Position numbers and translations under genes: made by a program
In this document: piece after piece, positions 8,513 through 19,622 of the stretch
Layout: the number at the start of each line of letters is the position of its first letter
How positions within the stretch are numbered: the stretch's first letter is position 1
Source of the DNA: Mesorhizobium sp. LNHC252B00
GTDB lineage: Bacteria; Pseudomonadota; Alphaproteobacteria; Rhizobiales; Rhizobiaceae
Assembly (NCBI RefSeq): GCF_000502955.1
Contig: NZ_AYWO01000013.1
Coordinates: 85,332-138,992 of the forward strand
DNA: 53,661 bases
Direction: 5' to 3'
The notes under the pieces: generated by a model
Database searches by the model: none
What the model was told of the DNA's origin: nothing
Seen by the model: only the letters and a program-made list of their open reading frames with translations

Positions 8513-9346
8513 ATGGATACGGCTGAACATGGCGGGATTTCGACGCAGCGCGTTGCGGGCGTGGCGCGGCTTTCCTGCGCACTCAGTGACGGTCGCACGC
8601 GCCTGCGGGGCCTCTATCAGGACGGTGCCGCCAAAATAAGGATGCCGGCCGTCTCGGCCGATCCGCTCGAAGCGGTGCTGATCAACACCGCCGGTGGAAT
8701 GACCGGCGGCGACCGGATCGCCTGGGACGTGGATGTCGGCGCGGCCGCATCGGCATCGATCACGACCCAGGCTTGCGAGAAGATCTATCGGGCGGCATCC
8801 GATCGTGCCGAGGTGCGGGTCAATTTGTCGGTCGGTGAAAACGGCCGCGTTGCCTGGCTGCCGCAGGAAACCATCGTCTACGACCGGGCGGCCTTTGCCC
8901 GTAAGCTCGACGTCGAGCTTGCCGCTGGCGCCGAGGCGCTGGTGCTGGAAGTCACCGTCTTCGGCCGCCTGGCAATGGGCGAACGTGCCACGCAGGGCAA
9001 CTTCCATGACCGCTGGCGTGTGCGCCAGGACGGATGCCTCATTCATGCCGAGGATTTCCGCATCGGACCCGATATCGCCGCCACGCTCGACCGCCCGGCG
9101 GTTGCCGGCGGCGCGATCGCGATGGCGACGCTGCTGCTGGTTTCGCCGCGGGCCGAAGCGCTGCTCGAACCGGTTCTGGAGATCGTCGGCGACCACGGCA
9201 GCGCCAGCGTCTGGAGCGTCAAGAAATCTGGCAAGCTTCTTGCGAGGCTCTACGCCGGGGATAGCTACCGGCTGCGCCAGCGGCTGGTTCCACTCATCGA
9301 ATTGCTCAATGGAAGGGCGGGGTTGCCCAAATTATGGTCACTGTAG
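8513..9346 (+). CDS. ureD: Urease accessory protein UreD
   Basis: UreD binds apo-urease and, with UreF and UreG, forms the scaffold that lets nickel and CO2 reach the active site. The 277-residue protein shows family motifs: [12 protein letters not shown] near residue 63, [11 protein letters not shown] near 84, and [10 protein letters not shown] near 118. It is the first gene of ureDA and is divergent from the acyl carrier protein gene across 214 bp. The ribosome site is weak, so the exact start is uncertain. Confidence 0.93.
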   Translation: MDTAEHGGISTQRVAGVARLSCALSDGRTRLRGLYQDGAAKIRMPAVSADPLEAVLINTAGGMTGGDRIAWDVDVGAAASASITTQACEKIYRAASDRAEVRVNLSVGENGRVAWLPQETIVYDRAAFARKLDVELAAGAEALVLEVTVFGRLAMGERATQGNFHDRWRVRQDGCLIHAEDFRIGPDIAATLDRPAVAGGAIAMATLLLVSPRAEALLEPVLEIVGDHGSASVWSVKKSGKLLARLYAGDSYRLRQRLVPLIELLNGRAGLPKLWSL

Positions 9347-9374
9347 GCCTGTCGCTACCAGTCTGGGAAAACGC

Positions 9375-9677
9375 ATGAACCTGACGCCGAGGGAAAAGGA
9401 CAAGCTGCTGATCGCCATGGCGGCGATCGTGGCGCGCAAGCGGCTCGAACGCGGCGTCAAGCTCAACCATCCGGAAGCGATCGCCCTGATCACCGACTTC
9501 GTCGTCGAGGGTGCCCGCGACGGCCGCCCGGTCGCCGACCTGATGGAGGCCGGTGCCCATGTCGTCACCCGCGCGCAAGTCATGGAAGGCATCGCCGAGA
9601 TGATTCACGACGTGCAGGTCGAGGCGACATTTCCCGACGGCACCAAGCTGGTGACCGTGCACGAACCGATACGGTGA
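9375..9677 (+). CDS. ureA: Urease gamma subunit UreA
   Basis: The smallest structural subunit of urease, 100 residues, the normal length. It begins [13 protein letters not shown] and has [20 protein letters not shown] and the C-terminal [14 protein letters not shown], all typical of UreA. It follows ureD after 28 bp. Unlike many urease operons, ureB does not follow directly: a DUF1272 gene and ureJ come between. Confidence 0.96.
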   Translation: MNLTPREKDKLLIAMAAIVARKRLERGVKLNHPEAIALITDFVVEGARDGRPVADLMEAGAHVVTRAQVMEGIAEMIHDVQVEATFPDGTKLVTVHEPIR

Positions 9678-9687
9678 GGAAGAAAAG

Positions 9688-9942
9688 ATGCTTGAGCTGC
9701 GCCCCAACTGCGAATGCTGCGACAAGGGCTTGCCGCCGGAGGCAACGGATGCGTTGATATGCACCTTCGAGTGCACCTTTTGCGCCGACTGCGTGGAGCA
9801 TGTGCTGGGTGGCATCTGCCCCAATTGCGGGGGCAATTTTTCCGCACGGCCGATCCGCCCGGCGGCGATGCTGAAGAAATACCCTGCCTCGACCAAACGC
9901 GTTCTCAAGGCCGAAGGCTGCGGCCCTCGCAAGGCTGCTTGA
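9688..9942 (+). CDS. DUF1272 zinc-ribbon-like protein
   Basis: The 84-residue protein begins MLELRPNCECCDKGLPPEA and has paired cysteines (CECC, CTFECTFCADC, CPNCGG) that could hold one or two zinc ions in a treble-clef or RING-like fold. It matches the small DUF1272 family. It lies 10 bp after ureA, inside the urease operon, and is found beside unrelated genes elsewhere, so a direct role in urease maturation is only a possibility. Confidence 0.85.
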   Translation: MLELRPNCECCDKGLPPEATDALICTFECTFCADCVEHVLGGICPNCGGNFSARPIRPAAMLKKYPASTKRVLKAEGCGPRKAA

Positions 9943-9973
9943 ACACCGCGCCCCTTAACCAGAAGGCATTTCG

Positions 9974-10567
9974 ATGATCCCTGCTCCGATGAAACGCGCT
10001 TCGCTTTCCACAATTCCACTTCTGGCGGCGTCCATGCCGGCCTATGCCCATGTCGGCATCGGCACGACCTCCTCCTTCACGGCCGGCTTCATGCACCCGC
10101 TCACCGGTCTCGATCACATGACCGTGATGATCGCGGTCGGACTGTGGGCAGCGCTCAAGGGCGGCAAGGCGGTTCTTGCCTGGCCGGCGGCCTTTGTCGG
10201 CGTCATGCTGGCCGGCGGCGCGCTCGGCATGCTGCATATGCCCCTGCCCTTCGTCGAACCGGGCATTCTGGCATCGGTCGTGGTGCTCGGGCTGCTGGTG
10301 ACCCTGGCGGTCGATCTCCCGGTCTCGGCAGGCATTGCCATCATCGGCCTGTTCGCGCTGTTGCATGGCCACGCCCATGGCACCGAAATACCGGAGAATG
10401 CCGGCGGGCTCGAATACATGGCTGGCTTTGCGATCGCCACCGCGCTCCTGCATGCCACCGGCATCGCCGCCGGGCTCGGTCTCGGCAGCCGGTCCCGTGG
10501 CCTGTCCCGCGCTGCCGGTGCCGCTTGCGCGGCGATCGGTATCGGCCTCGTTTTCGGTGTGCTGTGA
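9974..10567 (+). CDS. ureJ: HupE/UreJ family protein, putative nickel permease
   Basis: The 197-residue membrane protein has an N-terminal signal segment ending in AYAHVG, about six hydrophobic helices, and the family metal-binding motifs HPLTGLDHM (helix I) and HGHAHG (helix IV). HupE/UreJ proteins are thought to pass nickel across the inner membrane for hydrogenase or urease. Its place between ureA and ureB supports the urease assignment. Confidence 0.88.
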   Translation: MIPAPMKRASLSTIPLLAASMPAYAHVGIGTTSSFTAGFMHPLTGLDHMTVMIAVGLWAALKGGKAVLAWPAAFVGVMLAGGALGMLHMPLPFVEPGILASVVVLGLLVTLAVDLPVSAGIAIIGLFALLHGHAHGTEIPENAGGLEYMAGFAIATALLHATGIAAGLGLGSRSRGLSRAAGAACAAIGIGLVFGVL

Positions 10568-10569
10568 AG

Positions 10570-10875
10570 ATGATCCCGGGCGAAATCATCACAGCGGGTG
10601 GCGACATCGAACTGAACAAGGGCCTGCCGACGATCACCTTGAAAGTGGCCAATAGCGGCGACCGGCCGATCCAAATCGGCAGCCACTATCATTTCTTCGA
10701 GACCAATGAGGGTCTGAAGTTCGACCGCGAGCGTGCCAGAGGCATGCGCCTCGACATCGCCGCCGGCACGGCCATGCGCTTCGAGCCGGGACAGGAGCGC
10801 GACGTGACGCTGGTGCCGCTTGGCGGCAAGCGCGAGGTCTACGGATTTCAGCAGAAGGTGATGGGCAAGCTGTGA
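10570..10875 (+). CDS. ureB: Urease beta subunit UreB
   Basis: The 101-residue structural subunit begins [16 protein letters not shown] and shows [28 protein letters not shown] and KREVYGF, all conserved in UreB. It starts 2 bp after the ureJ stop; a GTG six bases earlier (10564) is an alternative start that would overlap ureJ. After its stop the strand is occupied by opposite-direction genes for about 1 kb before ureC. Confidence 0.96.
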   Translation: MIPGEIITAGGDIELNKGLPTITLKVANSGDRPIQIGSHYHFFETNEGLKFDRERARGMRLDIAAGTAMRFEPGQERDVTLVPLGGKREVYGFQQKVMGKL

Positions 10876-10895
10876 GATCTGCCAGCGCGGTCAGC

Positions 10896-11390
10896 TCAGT
10901 TCGACGGCTTGGCCGCGGCATAGATGACGACCTTTCCGGGATCGTCGAATTCGACGGCGAGGACATCCTGCACAAGCACGCGCCGCGACTCGATTGCATT
11001 GAACAAGAGCGCGTTGGCCTCGATCTCCTTGCGCAGTTCGGTAATGTCGTCCTGATGCTGCTTGATCTTGCTCTCTATTACCGCCGGTGGGCCGCCTTCG
11101 GTGCGCGCGGCGTCGGTCAGGAATACGATATCGACCTTGTCGAGCTTGGAGGTCTTGCGCACCAGGCCGATGTTTTCACGCGTCCGGTCGATGGCCGTGT
11201 TGACGTTTCCGGCTTCGGCCGTGGTCTTGGCCTCTTCCTGCTTGACCTCCGAGCCGACAATGCGGTTGACGGTCTCCGTGCTTTCAAGACCCTGCGCCTT
11301 CAGGCCGGCAACAGGATCGGCCGCCGCCAGCAACGCCATTGCGGCGACGGCCTGCAACCGTCTTTGGGCGGGAAAAGGAGTGATCGCCAT
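10896..11390 (-). CDS. Hypothetical exported protein between ureB and ureC
   Basis: The 164-residue product has an Ala-rich N-terminal segment consistent with a signal peptide (about residues 1-33), then a mostly helical, charged region. KIDKVDIV-like strands and a KQHQDDITELRKEIEAN helix suggest a compact periplasmic domain. AGGAG precedes the ATG. It runs opposite to the urease genes. No family was recognised. Confidence 0.65.
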   Translation of the reverse strand: MAITPFPAQRRLQAVAAMALLAAADPVAGLKAQGLESTETVNRIVGSEVKQEEAKTTAEAGNVNTAIDRTRENIGLVRKTSKLDKVDIVFLTDAARTEGGPPAVIESKIKQHQDDITELRKEIEANALLFNAIESRRVLVQDVLAVEFDDPGKVVIYAAAKPSN

Positions 11391-11516
11391 CGCTCGCTCC
11401 TGAGGGAATTCGTTTCGGGACGCGGTCTAGCGCGAGAACAAAACGAATCCCGCCCGGCGAAGGTTCCCGTCCCGATGCGGCCGGCGGACCGAATGCCGGC
11501 CCACCCAGCCCGTCTG

Positions 11517-11894
11517 TCAGCTGGCCTTCTTGGTAATCAGGGTCAGCGCGCCATTGGGTTCCATGCTGGCGGCGACGACCTGCGCCGAGCTGAGCCCTTT
11601 GGCCTCCAGCGCGGACTTCACCTTGGGCGTGGCGTCGATCGAGCTGCGCAGTTTCTTCAAGCCGGCGTCACCACGCTGGGCGATGACCTGATTGACCTGC
11701 GTCTGGGTGTCCTTTGGCAGTTCCGTGATGTCGACGATGTTGACGCTCTGGATCGTCGGTACGGCCGGCTGCGGGGTGGCCGGAGCAGGCGTGGTCGGCG
11801 CCGGAGCTGGCTGCTGCGCGGGTTGCTGCTGGGCACTGGCGGCGCCCGCCAGCATCAGGGTAGCGGCAGCGGCAAGAACTATGGTTTTGCGCAT
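11517..11894 (-). CDS. Hypothetical exported protein with a Pro/Ala/Gln-rich linker
   Basis: The 125-residue product has a clear signal peptide (cleavage after AGAASA near residue 21), a low-complexity Gln/Pro/Ala/Thr linker (about 22-48), and a small C-terminal domain with SVNIVDITELP and AQVVAASMEPNGALTLI. AAGGA lies 8 bp before the ATG. It is transcribed away from ureC, so its promoter region and that of ureC share the 209 bp between them. Function is not recognised. Confidence 0.65.
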   Translation of the reverse strand: MRKTIVLAAAATLMLAGAASAQQQPAQQPAPAPTTPAPATPQPAVPTIQSVNIVDITELPKDTQTQVNQVIAQRGDAGLKKLRSSIDATPKVKSALEAKGLSSAQVVAASMEPNGALTLITKKAS

Positions 11895-11985
11895 GGATTT
11901 TCCTTTCCATCGATTGGCAAACGGTCGTTTTGGGGTGACCCCCTAACCTCAAACGCCAAATGGGATCAGAAGGTGTCGCCCAGTG

Positions 11986-12000
11986 GGTCATTGCGTGACC
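11986..12000. promoter_or_regulatory. Candidate operator in the ureC upstream region
   Basis: GGTCA (11986-11990) and TGACC (11996-12000) form a perfect inverted repeat around a 5-bp spacer in the divergent region between the minus-strand exported-protein gene and ureC. Such symmetry suits a dimeric regulator. The site is short and no regulator can be assigned. Confidence 0.3.
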
Positions 12001-12032
12001 ATTGGATGGCAGCAATGTGCCGGACTTCAATC

Positions 12033-12092
12033 AAACTGCATTTCGGCAAACTACATTTCGGCAAACCGCATTTCGGCAAACCGCATTTTGGG
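12033..12092 (+). repeat. Four-unit 15-bp tandem repeat just upstream of ureC
   Basis: Four exact 15-bp units run end to end: AAACTGCATTTCGGC, AAACTACATTTCGGC, AAACCGCATTTCGGC and AAACCGCATTTTGGG. They end 12 bp before the ureC ATG, and the last unit supplies the GGGAG used as its ribosome site. The 15-bp period keeps reading frame, so a TTG-initiated ORF from 12002 reads through it as a five-residue FRQT(A/T) repeat fused to UreC. The normal UreC start at 12104 is better supported. Confidence 0.85.
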
Positions 12093-12103
12093 AGCAATCG
12101 CTG

Positions 12104-13816
<1,713 letters not shown>

Positions 13817-13849
13817 GATTGGTGCGCCTGCGAAGTATCGGACCCCATC

Positions 13850-14284
13850 ATGGATGAGCAAAAGAAACTTGCCTTGATTTCGAGAATGGGCGCGCTGCAA
13901 AAATACAATGGCGGCGTTGCTCCCCTCACTATGCCACTTGTTACATTGGAAGAATATTTCGATGGAGCTGAAGGTGAAGCCGGATTGCTGTGCAACAGTC
14001 CGGAAGCGCTGAACAATGATACGGTTCTGGCCACATTTCAGTCGATACGGAAAAGGCCTGAAGTTCATGACGTCCGGATAGCCATCGTGCAGTGTGATGA
14101 TGGAGAATGGCCGTTCTCTGACAAGGTCGTCATCACAACGCGCGTCAGCGAAGAACATGTGACTGGCTGGCTGCCATCAGGCTTTGAGCCGGACGAGACC
14201 TGGGAGGGAGATGTCGATCACCTACCCGCCGAGCAGGTTGAAATTCCAGCCGGTTACCGAAAGCTATGGCTTTGGTATGATTAG
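13850..14284 (+). CDS. Hypothetical protein of lower GC, inserted between ureC and ureE
   Basis: The 144-residue acidic protein (MDEQKKLALISRMG, then VTLEEYFDG, IAIVQCDDGEWPFSD, VTGWLPSGFEPDE) has no signal or membrane segment. Its GC content, by eye about 51%, is well below the 63-66% of the urease genes around it, and it uses A/T-ending codons freely, which suggests recent transfer. The size, acidity and single-domain look resemble immunity proteins of polymorphic toxin systems, but no toxin gene lies nearby and the family was not recognised. Confidence 0.7.
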   Translation: MDEQKKLALISRMGALQKYNGGVAPLTMPLVTLEEYFDGAEGEAGLLCNSPEALNNDTVLATFQSIRKRPEVHDVRIAIVQCDDGEWPFSDKVVITTRVSEEHVTGWLPSGFEPDETWEGDVDHLPAEQVEIPAGYRKLWLWYD

Positions 14285-14315
14285 CCGCAACTTTCCAAGC
14301 TTCTAGAACAGACAA

Positions 14316-14909
14316 ATGGCCACCGAAATCGCCTCCGCTCACGACATCTTCCCGCACATCCGCATCGTCATGGGCATGGTGATCGGGCTTGGTGTCGCCC
14401 GCCTGCTGTCGGGTGTGGCGCGCATCGTCCAGCATCCCGGCCAGTACCGGCTCTATCCAGTGCATCTGGCCTGGGTCGCCTCGGTGCTTTTGATGCTGGT
14501 GCATTTTTGGTGGTGGGAGTTCGGTCTCTACGCCATCGAGACGTGGACCTTCGGCAAGTACCTGTTCATCATCTTCTATGCGATCACGCTGTTCCTGCTC
14601 TGCGCCCTGCTGTTCCCGGATTCGATGCTGGATTACACCAGCTACGAGGATTTCTTCTATTCGCGTCGGGCCTGGTTCTTCGGCCTGCTGGCGGCGACGT
14701 ACCTGCTCGATGTGATCGACACGCTGCTGAAAGGGCCGGAGCATTTCGCCCGCTTCGGCAACGAGTACCTGTTCCGCACGCCGGTCTTCGTCGCGCTCTG
14801 CATTGTCGCGATCCTGGTGCGCGACAGCCGCTTCCACATCGCCTTTGTCGCGGCGGCGCTCATCTATCAGATATCGTTCATCCTGCGGCTCTTCGACACC
14901 ATCGTCTGA
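14316..14909 (+). CDS. Hypothetical multi-pass membrane protein
   Basis: The 197-residue protein has about six hydrophobic segments (near residues 17-34, 49-66, 77-98, 115-135, 150-168 and 171-192), rich in aromatic residues such as HFWWWEFGLY. It contains no motif that names a substrate. It lies between the orphan gene and a GST gene in the same direction and may be cotranscribed with ureE, but nothing ties it to urease. Confidence 0.75.
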   Translation: MATEIASAHDIFPHIRIVMGMVIGLGVARLLSGVARIVQHPGQYRLYPVHLAWVASVLLMLVHFWWWEFGLYAIETWTFGKYLFIIFYAITLFLLCALLFPDSMLDYTSYEDFFYSRRAWFFGLLAATYLLDVIDTLLKGPEHFARFGNEYLFRTPVFVALCIVAILVRDSRFHIAFVAAALIYQISFILRLFDTIV

Positions 14910-14954
14910 GCGGACGCGATGGTCTAGGTTGCTCGGGAAAGGCAGGTTTCAACC

Positions 14955-15560
14955 ATGTACAAGGCCATCGGATCGCGTGGGTCCCGGGTCAGCCGCGTTC
15001 TCTGGATGCTCGAGGAACTCGGGCAGGCCTATGAATTCGTCGAGGTCAAGCTGCGCTCGCCGGAAGCCTATGCGCTCAACCCGTCGGGCAAGGTGCCGAT
15101 CCTGATCGATGGCGAGCTGACAGTGACCGATTCGGCGGCGATCTGCGTCTATCTCTCAGACAAACACGCCGATATGGGCATGGGGACCAACCCGGGCCTA
15201 GCCGGTCGTGCCGAGATGGATTCCTGGATGCATTTTGCCCAAAGCGAGCTGGAGGCGCCACTGTGGAACAAGCTGCGCCACCGCTTCCTGCTGCCGAAGG
15301 ACATGCGCGTCGATGTCGGCCCAGCGGCGGTCTACGATTTTGCCTCGGAGCTCAGGGCGCTGGAGCGGCGGCTGGGTGACAGGCCCTTCGCGCTGGGCGA
15401 CCGGTTCTCGGCTGTCGACGTGCTGCTCGGCGACATTGGCGGCTGGGCCCGCGCCGGCCGGTTCCCGATCGAATCCGACCGCATCAACGCCTATTTCGAC
15501 CGCGTGCTGGCGCGACCTGCCCGCGCAAGGGCGCAAGCAAATGGGGGATCCATGAAATGA
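14955..15560 (+). CDS. Glutathione S-transferase family protein overlapping ureE
   Basis: The 201-residue protein has a thioredoxin-like domain ([20 protein letters not shown], then [12 protein letters not shown] and [13 protein letters not shown], the glutathione-contact loop) and a helical C-terminal domain with [15 protein letters not shown]. The stop overlaps the ureE start by 4 bp (ATGA), so the two are translationally coupled. Substrate unknown. It is a second GST in this window and is only distantly similar to the first. Confidence 0.85.
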   Translation: MYKAIGSRGSRVSRVLWMLEELGQAYEFVEVKLRSPEAYALNPSGKVPILIDGELTVTDSAAICVYLSDKHADMGMGTNPGLAGRAEMDSWMHFAQSELEAPLWNKLRHRFLLPKDMRVDVGPAAVYDFASELRALERRLGDRPFALGDRFSAVDVLLGDIGGWARAGRFPIESDRINAYFDRVLARPARARAQANGGSMK

Positions 15561-16141
15561 AGCTCAATCTCAACACCGACTTCACCAAATTCCCGCGTGC
15601 CGTCTCGGTGCTGTCCGCCGACAAAGCCGGAACCATCACGCCATCCGGGCAGGCTGTGCTCGCCCATGACGAGCGGCATCTGCGCCGTCGAGCCATCCAA
15701 CTTGCCGACGGCAGCAAGGTGCTGGTCGACCTGCCTGAGCCCGTCGCCCTGAACGATGGCGACCGGCTGGTGCTGGAGGATGGCGGCCATATCGAGATCA
15801 TCGCGGCGCCGGAAGAAGTCTACGACATCCGGGCTCGCGACACCGTGCATCTGGCCGAACTGGCCTGGCATATCGGCAACCGTCATCTCGCGGCCAGCAT
15901 CGAGGCCGGGCGCATCCTCATCCTGCGCGACCATGTCATCAAGGCGATGTTGGAAGGGCTCGGCGCCACGGTGACCGACGTTTCCGAGCCGTTCAAGCCG
16001 GTGCGCGGCGCCTATTCCGGGCAAAGCCACGATCACGGCCATGCGCATGCCCATAGCCACGCGGAAGCGCATTCCCACTCACATGGCGAATCGCATTCCC
16101 ATTCGCACGGTCACGCCGGCCACCACCACGACCATGACTGA
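15557..16141 (+). CDS. ureE: Urease accessory protein UreE (nickel metallochaperone)
   Basis: UreE delivers nickel to the UreG-UreF-UreD complex. The 194-residue protein has the peptide-binding N-terminal domain and the metal-binding domain with [12 protein letters not shown] and [16 protein letters not shown]. The C-terminus (about residues 155-194) is a long His-rich tail with [13 protein letters not shown] repeats and a final HHHDHD, which can store several nickel ions. The ureF start lies inside its last codons. Confidence 0.95.
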   Translation: MKLNLNTDFTKFPRAVSVLSADKAGTITPSGQAVLAHDERHLRRRAIQLADGSKVLVDLPEPVALNDGDRLVLEDGGHIEIIAAPEEVYDIRARDTVHLAELAWHIGNRHLAASIEAGRILILRDHVIKAMLEGLGATVTDVSEPFKPVRGAYSGQSHDHGHAHAHSHAEAHSHSHGESHSHSHGHAGHHHDHD

Positions 16142-16805
16142 ACAGCCTTCGAACATCGCCCTGCTGCGGCTGATGGCGTGGTTGTCGCCGGCCTTTCCGG
16201 TCGGCGGCTTTTCCTACAGCCATGGCCTCGAGCGTGCGGTGCATGACGGGCTGATCGTCGACAGCGAAAGCCTTGCCGCCTGGCTGGAAACGCTGGTCGA
16301 GATGGGCTCGGGCTGGAACGACGCGGTGCTGTTCGCAGAAAGCTGGCGCCGAGCACGCGGCGCTGGTGATCTCGATGAAATAGCGGCACTCGCCGAGGCG
16401 CTCGCCAGCTCGCGCGAACGCTACATCGAGACGATGCTGCAGGGTGCGGCCTTCCTCAAGGCGGCAGCGGCCTGGCCAAATCCCGTTCTCCAGCGTTTGC
16501 CGGCCGAATGCGCCTATTGCGTCACTGTCGGCGCCATTGCCGGCGGCAATTCAATTGCACTTTGGGATGCGCTGTCCGCGTTCCTGCAGACCTTCTTCTC
16601 CAACCTCGTCCAGGCCGCGATACGGCTCGGCGTCGTTGGCCAAAACAGGGCAACCGCCCTGCTTGCCGGTTTCGAGCCGCTGGCCGTTGCGACCGCCGCC
16701 CGCGCTGCGCGCTCGACATTGGACGATCTCGGCGGCTGCGCCTTCGTCTCCGACGTCATGGCGATGAAGCACGAAACCCAGTATTCGCGATTGTTCCGCT
16801 CATGA
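16134..16805 (+). CDS. ureF: Urease accessory protein UreF
   Basis: UreF acts with UreD and gates UreG GTPase during nickel insertion. The 223-residue all-helical protein starts [21 protein letters not shown] and has [13 protein letters not shown], a hallmark of the family, plus [10 protein letters not shown] and the C-terminal [17 protein letters not shown]. The start at 16134 is chosen to match the family; an open extension upstream runs through the ureE His tail in another frame. Confidence 0.94.
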   Translation: MTEQPSNIALLRLMAWLSPAFPVGGFSYSHGLERAVHDGLIVDSESLAAWLETLVEMGSGWNDAVLFAESWRRARGAGDLDEIAALAEALASSRERYIETMLQGAAFLKAAAAWPNPVLQRLPAECAYCVTVGAIAGGNSIALWDALSAFLQTFFSNLVQAAIRLGVVGQNRATALLAGFEPLAVATAARAARSTLDDLGGCAFVSDVMAMKHETQYSRLFRS

Positions 16806-17242
16806 TCATCCTCGCCTTCGCGCTTTCGACCGTTCTGCTGCTGATCACCGCTCTGCATGTTTATTGGGGCATTGGCGGCATCTGGCCGGGCAAGGATGCG
16901 GCCTCCTGCGCCCACGCAGTGGTCGGCTTTCGCAGCGTCGACGAGATGCCGACGCCGTTCGCCAGTTTCGCCGTTGCCGCGTGCCTATGCCTGGCGACGC
17001 TATGGCCGCTGGCGCTTGAAGGCGTCTTTGCCTCGCCGTTTCCCAGGGAAGGCCTCGCCGCCACGTCGCTGCTCATCGGACTGGTCTTCCTTGGACGCGG
17101 CATTGCCGGCTTCACGCCGTGGTGGCGGCGCTTGACGCCGGAACAGCCTTTCGCGCGGCTCGATGTCCGTTATTATTCGCCGCTGTGCCTGCTGATCGGG
17201 CTCGGCTTTGCCATCCTCGCCATCACGGAGTTTCCCGCATGA
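16802..17242 (+). CDS. DUF3995 membrane protein between ureF and ureG
   Basis: The 146-residue protein has four hydrophobic helices and the DUF3995 features [15 protein letters not shown] near residue 17 and [14 protein letters not shown]. It overlaps the ureF stop by 4 bp and its own stop overlaps the ureG start, so it is translated with them. DUF3995 proteins are found in varied contexts, and a role in urease is not established. Confidence 0.85.
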   Translation: MIILAFALSTVLLLITALHVYWGIGGIWPGKDAASCAHAVVGFRSVDEMPTPFASFAVAACLCLATLWPLALEGVFASPFPREGLAATSLLIGLVFLGRGIAGFTPWWRRLTPEQPFARLDVRYYSPLCLLIGLGFAILAITEFPA

Positions 17243-17880
17243 CACAGACAAATGGCCCGCTGCGCGTCGGCATTGGTGGTCCGGTCGGTTCGGGCAAGAC
17301 GACGCTGACGGAGAAGCTGTGCAAGGCGCTGCGCGACGAATTCTCGATCGCCGTCGTCACCAACGACATCTACACCAAGGAGGATGCCATGATGCTGGCG
17401 CGGCTGCAGGCGCTGCCCGAGGATCGCATCATGGGCGTCGAGACCGGCGGTTGCCCGCATACCGCGATCCGCGAGGATGCCTCGATCAATCTGCAGGCGA
17501 TCGCCGAGATGAACCGGAAATTTCCGGATCTCGATATCGTGTTCATCGAATCCGGTGGTGACAACCTCGCCGCCACCTTCTCGCCGGATCTCGCCGACCT
17601 GACGCTCTATGTCATCTCGGTCTGCCAGGGCGAGGAGATCCCGCGCAAGGGCGGGCCGGCGATCACCCGCTCCGATTTCCTGGTGATCAACAAGAGCGAT
17701 CTGGCACCCTACGTGAACGTCAATCTCGATGTGATGGAGACCGACGCCGGCCGCATGCGCGGCAAGCGGCCCTTCGGCTTCACCGACCTGTCGCGTGGCA
17801 AGGGGCTGCAGGCGGTGATCGATTTCATCGTCGAGCATGGCGGGCTCAGGGCCGGCGCTGCTGCCAGCACCGCAGCGTGA
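17239..17880 (+). CDS. ureG: Urease accessory GTPase UreG
   Basis: UreG uses GTP to drive nickel insertion into urease. The 213-residue SIMIBI-class GTPase has P-loop [11 protein letters not shown], the metal-binding CPH in [17 protein letters not shown], the ESGGDNL signature, and NKSD (guanine recognition). It overlaps the DUF3995 stop by 4 bp and is the last urease gene of the cluster. Confidence 0.97.
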   Translation: MTQTNGPLRVGIGGPVGSGKTTLTEKLCKALRDEFSIAVVTNDIYTKEDAMMLARLQALPEDRIMGVETGGCPHTAIREDASINLQAIAEMNRKFPDLDIVFIESGGDNLAATFSPDLADLTLYVISVCQGEEIPRKGGPAITRSDFLVINKSDLAPYVNVNLDVMETDAGRMRGKRPFGFTDLSRGKGLQAVIDFIVEHGGLRAGAAASTAA

Positions 17881-17962
17881 GATAGCCATCGCTGCACCAA
17901 CCAAAACCGGTTGCGGGCATGGGCTGGCCACGGCATTCTTGGCAAAACCGGAGGATTTTTCG

Positions 17963-18730
17963 ATGAGCATCGCCCGCCTGCAGAAGGAAACGCTGACCAA
18001 CCTGCCCTTCTATCAGGAGCGCGTCGACCTCGCCTGTGCCTTTCGCTGGACGGCGCGGCTCAACATGCACGAGGCGGTGGCCAATCATTTCTCGCTGGCC
18101 GTCAATGATGCCGGCACGCAGTTCCTGATGAACCCCAACCAGGTGCATTTCTCGCGCATCAAGGCGAGCGACCTTTTGATGATCGACGCCAACGATCCCG
18201 AAACGCTCTCCGGCCCCAACGCGCCCGACCCGACGGCGTGGGGCCTGCACGGCGCCATCCATCGCAATGTGCGCCACGCGCGCTGCGTCATGCATGTGCA
18301 CTCGATCCACGCCACGGTGCTGGCGTCGCTGGCCGACTCCCGCCTGCCGCCGATAGACCAGAATTCGGCGATGTTCTTCAACCGCCATGTCGTCGACGCG
18401 CATTATGGCGGGCTGGCCTTCGAGGAGGAGGGCGAGCGCTGCTCGCAGCTTCTCGTCGATCCCAAGGTCAAGGTGATGGTGATGGGCAATCACGGCGTGC
18501 TGGTCATCGGCGATACGGTCGCCGATGCCTTCAACCGCATGTTCTACTTCGAGCGCGCCGCAGAAACCTACATCAAGGCGCTGTGGACTGGCCGGCCTCT
18601 GCGCATGCTGTCCGACGCGGTCGCCGAGAAGACGGCAAGCGAGATGGACGACTATCCCGGCCAGGCCGAACGCCATCTCAGCGAGTTGAAGGCGATCCTT
18701 GACGAGCAGGAGCCGGTCTACCGGAACTGA
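17963..18730 (+). CDS. Class II aldolase/adducin family protein
   Basis: The 255-residue protein has the zinc-binding fold of L-fuculose-phosphate aldolase-like enzymes: NHFSLAV near residue 40, a HVHSIHATVLA pair of metal-ligand histidines near residue 113, and GNHGVLVIGD. It ends with an amphipathic tail. Gene context is a urease cluster upstream and an HAD phosphatase on the opposite strand only 4 bp beyond its stop, so the substrate cannot be inferred. The start at 17963 has GGAGG 7 bp upstream. Confidence 0.82.
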   Translation: MSIARLQKETLTNLPFYQERVDLACAFRWTARLNMHEAVANHFSLAVNDAGTQFLMNPNQVHFSRIKASDLLMIDANDPETLSGPNAPDPTAWGLHGAIHRNVRHARCVMHVHSIHATVLASLADSRLPPIDQNSAMFFNRHVVDAHYGGLAFEEEGERCSQLLVDPKVKVMVMGNHGVLVIGDTVADAFNRMFYFERAAETYIKALWTGRPLRMLSDAVAEKTASEMDDYPGQAERHLSELKAILDEQEPVYRN

Positions 18731-18734
18731 TCGC

Positions 18735-19367
18735 CTACAGGCCCAATTCTGCCCGCAACTCCTCGGCGCTGTTGATGACGACGGCACCGGGCGGTCCGCC
18801 CATAGGCTTTTCCGGCCAGAAGATCGTCTTCATGCCCGCCGCCAGCCCCGCCATGGCGCCCGGCCAGCTGTCGTCGATCGCTATCGCCTGCGCGGGATCG
18901 ACATCGGCCAGATAGGCGGCGCGCAGGAACGGTTCGGCCTGCGGTTTGCCTTCGCGCACATCGTTGCGGCTGATCGTCTTCATGCCGGGATAAATGAGGC
19001 CGACCATGCTCAGATTGGCGTCGACGATCATTCGGTCCGAATTGGACACCACGGCCTGCGCCACGCCTTTTTCGCGCAATTCGGTGAAAATCTCGATCGC
19101 GCCGGGGCGTGGCTTCAAGCCCTCCACCAGCGGCAGATAGTGCTCGTATTTGCGCATGATCCAATCGTCGAAAGGCAGAGCAAGGCCGAACTCGTCGCGC
19201 ATCATCTCGTAGACCGGCCAGGCGGCGACGCCGAGCACACGCTCATGCAGATTTTCAGGCGGCACAAGGCCGGCACTGCGCATTGCTGCCACAAGGGCTG
19301 CTTCGTGCAGCGGCTCGCTGTCGACCAGCGTGCCGTCCATATCCCAGAAAACCGCTTTCGGTGTCAT
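18735..19367 (-). CDS. HAD-superfamily phosphatase
   Basis: The 210-residue protein has the catalytic DMDGTLVDSE motif (nucleophile Asp near residue 9), a second motif VVSNSD, and a third IAIDDSWPG. It belongs to the beta-phosphoglucomutase/phosphatase-like subgroup. It is divergent from the SorC-type regulator and may belong to the same polyol pathway. AAAGGAGC precedes the start at 19367, which is why the longer open frame to 19550 is not used. Confidence 0.85.
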   Translation of the reverse strand: MTPKAVFWDMDGTLVDSEPLHEAALVAAMRSAGLVPPENLHERVLGVAAWPVYEMMRDEFGLALPFDDWIMRKYEHYLPLVEGLKPRPGAIEIFTELREKGVAQAVVSNSDRMIVDANLSMVGLIYPGMKTISRNDVREGKPQAEPFLRAAYLADVDPAQAIAIDDSWPGAMAGLAAGMKTIFWPEKPMGGPPGAVVINSAEELRAELGL

Positions 19368-19622
19368 GCAGCGCTCCTTTTTGCGATCCATTAAAGCCTT
19401 TGCGCCGGGAGATAAACCTTCGGGACCGAAGAACGTGCCGCAGGTCGGGACGGCAACCGCCCTTCTTTGCCTGATGCGGGCATTGCCGGAAGCGCAAAAT
19501 CCGGCTGTGTGCGCCGGAAGTTGGCAAGCAATTGCCCTTGCGATTGACAATTGCGCAGCAGGCCGTTCCCTGCGAAACTAGGCGCGGACCGCTCTGGAAC
19601 CGGCGGTCCTGGGAGGCAGGAC

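Noticed and set aside
12002..12103. A 34-residue N-terminal extension of UreC containing the FRQTA repeat
   Set aside because: Related UreC proteins start at [10 protein letters not shown], the ATG at 12104 has GGGAG upstream, and the extension would start at a TTG with no ribosome site.
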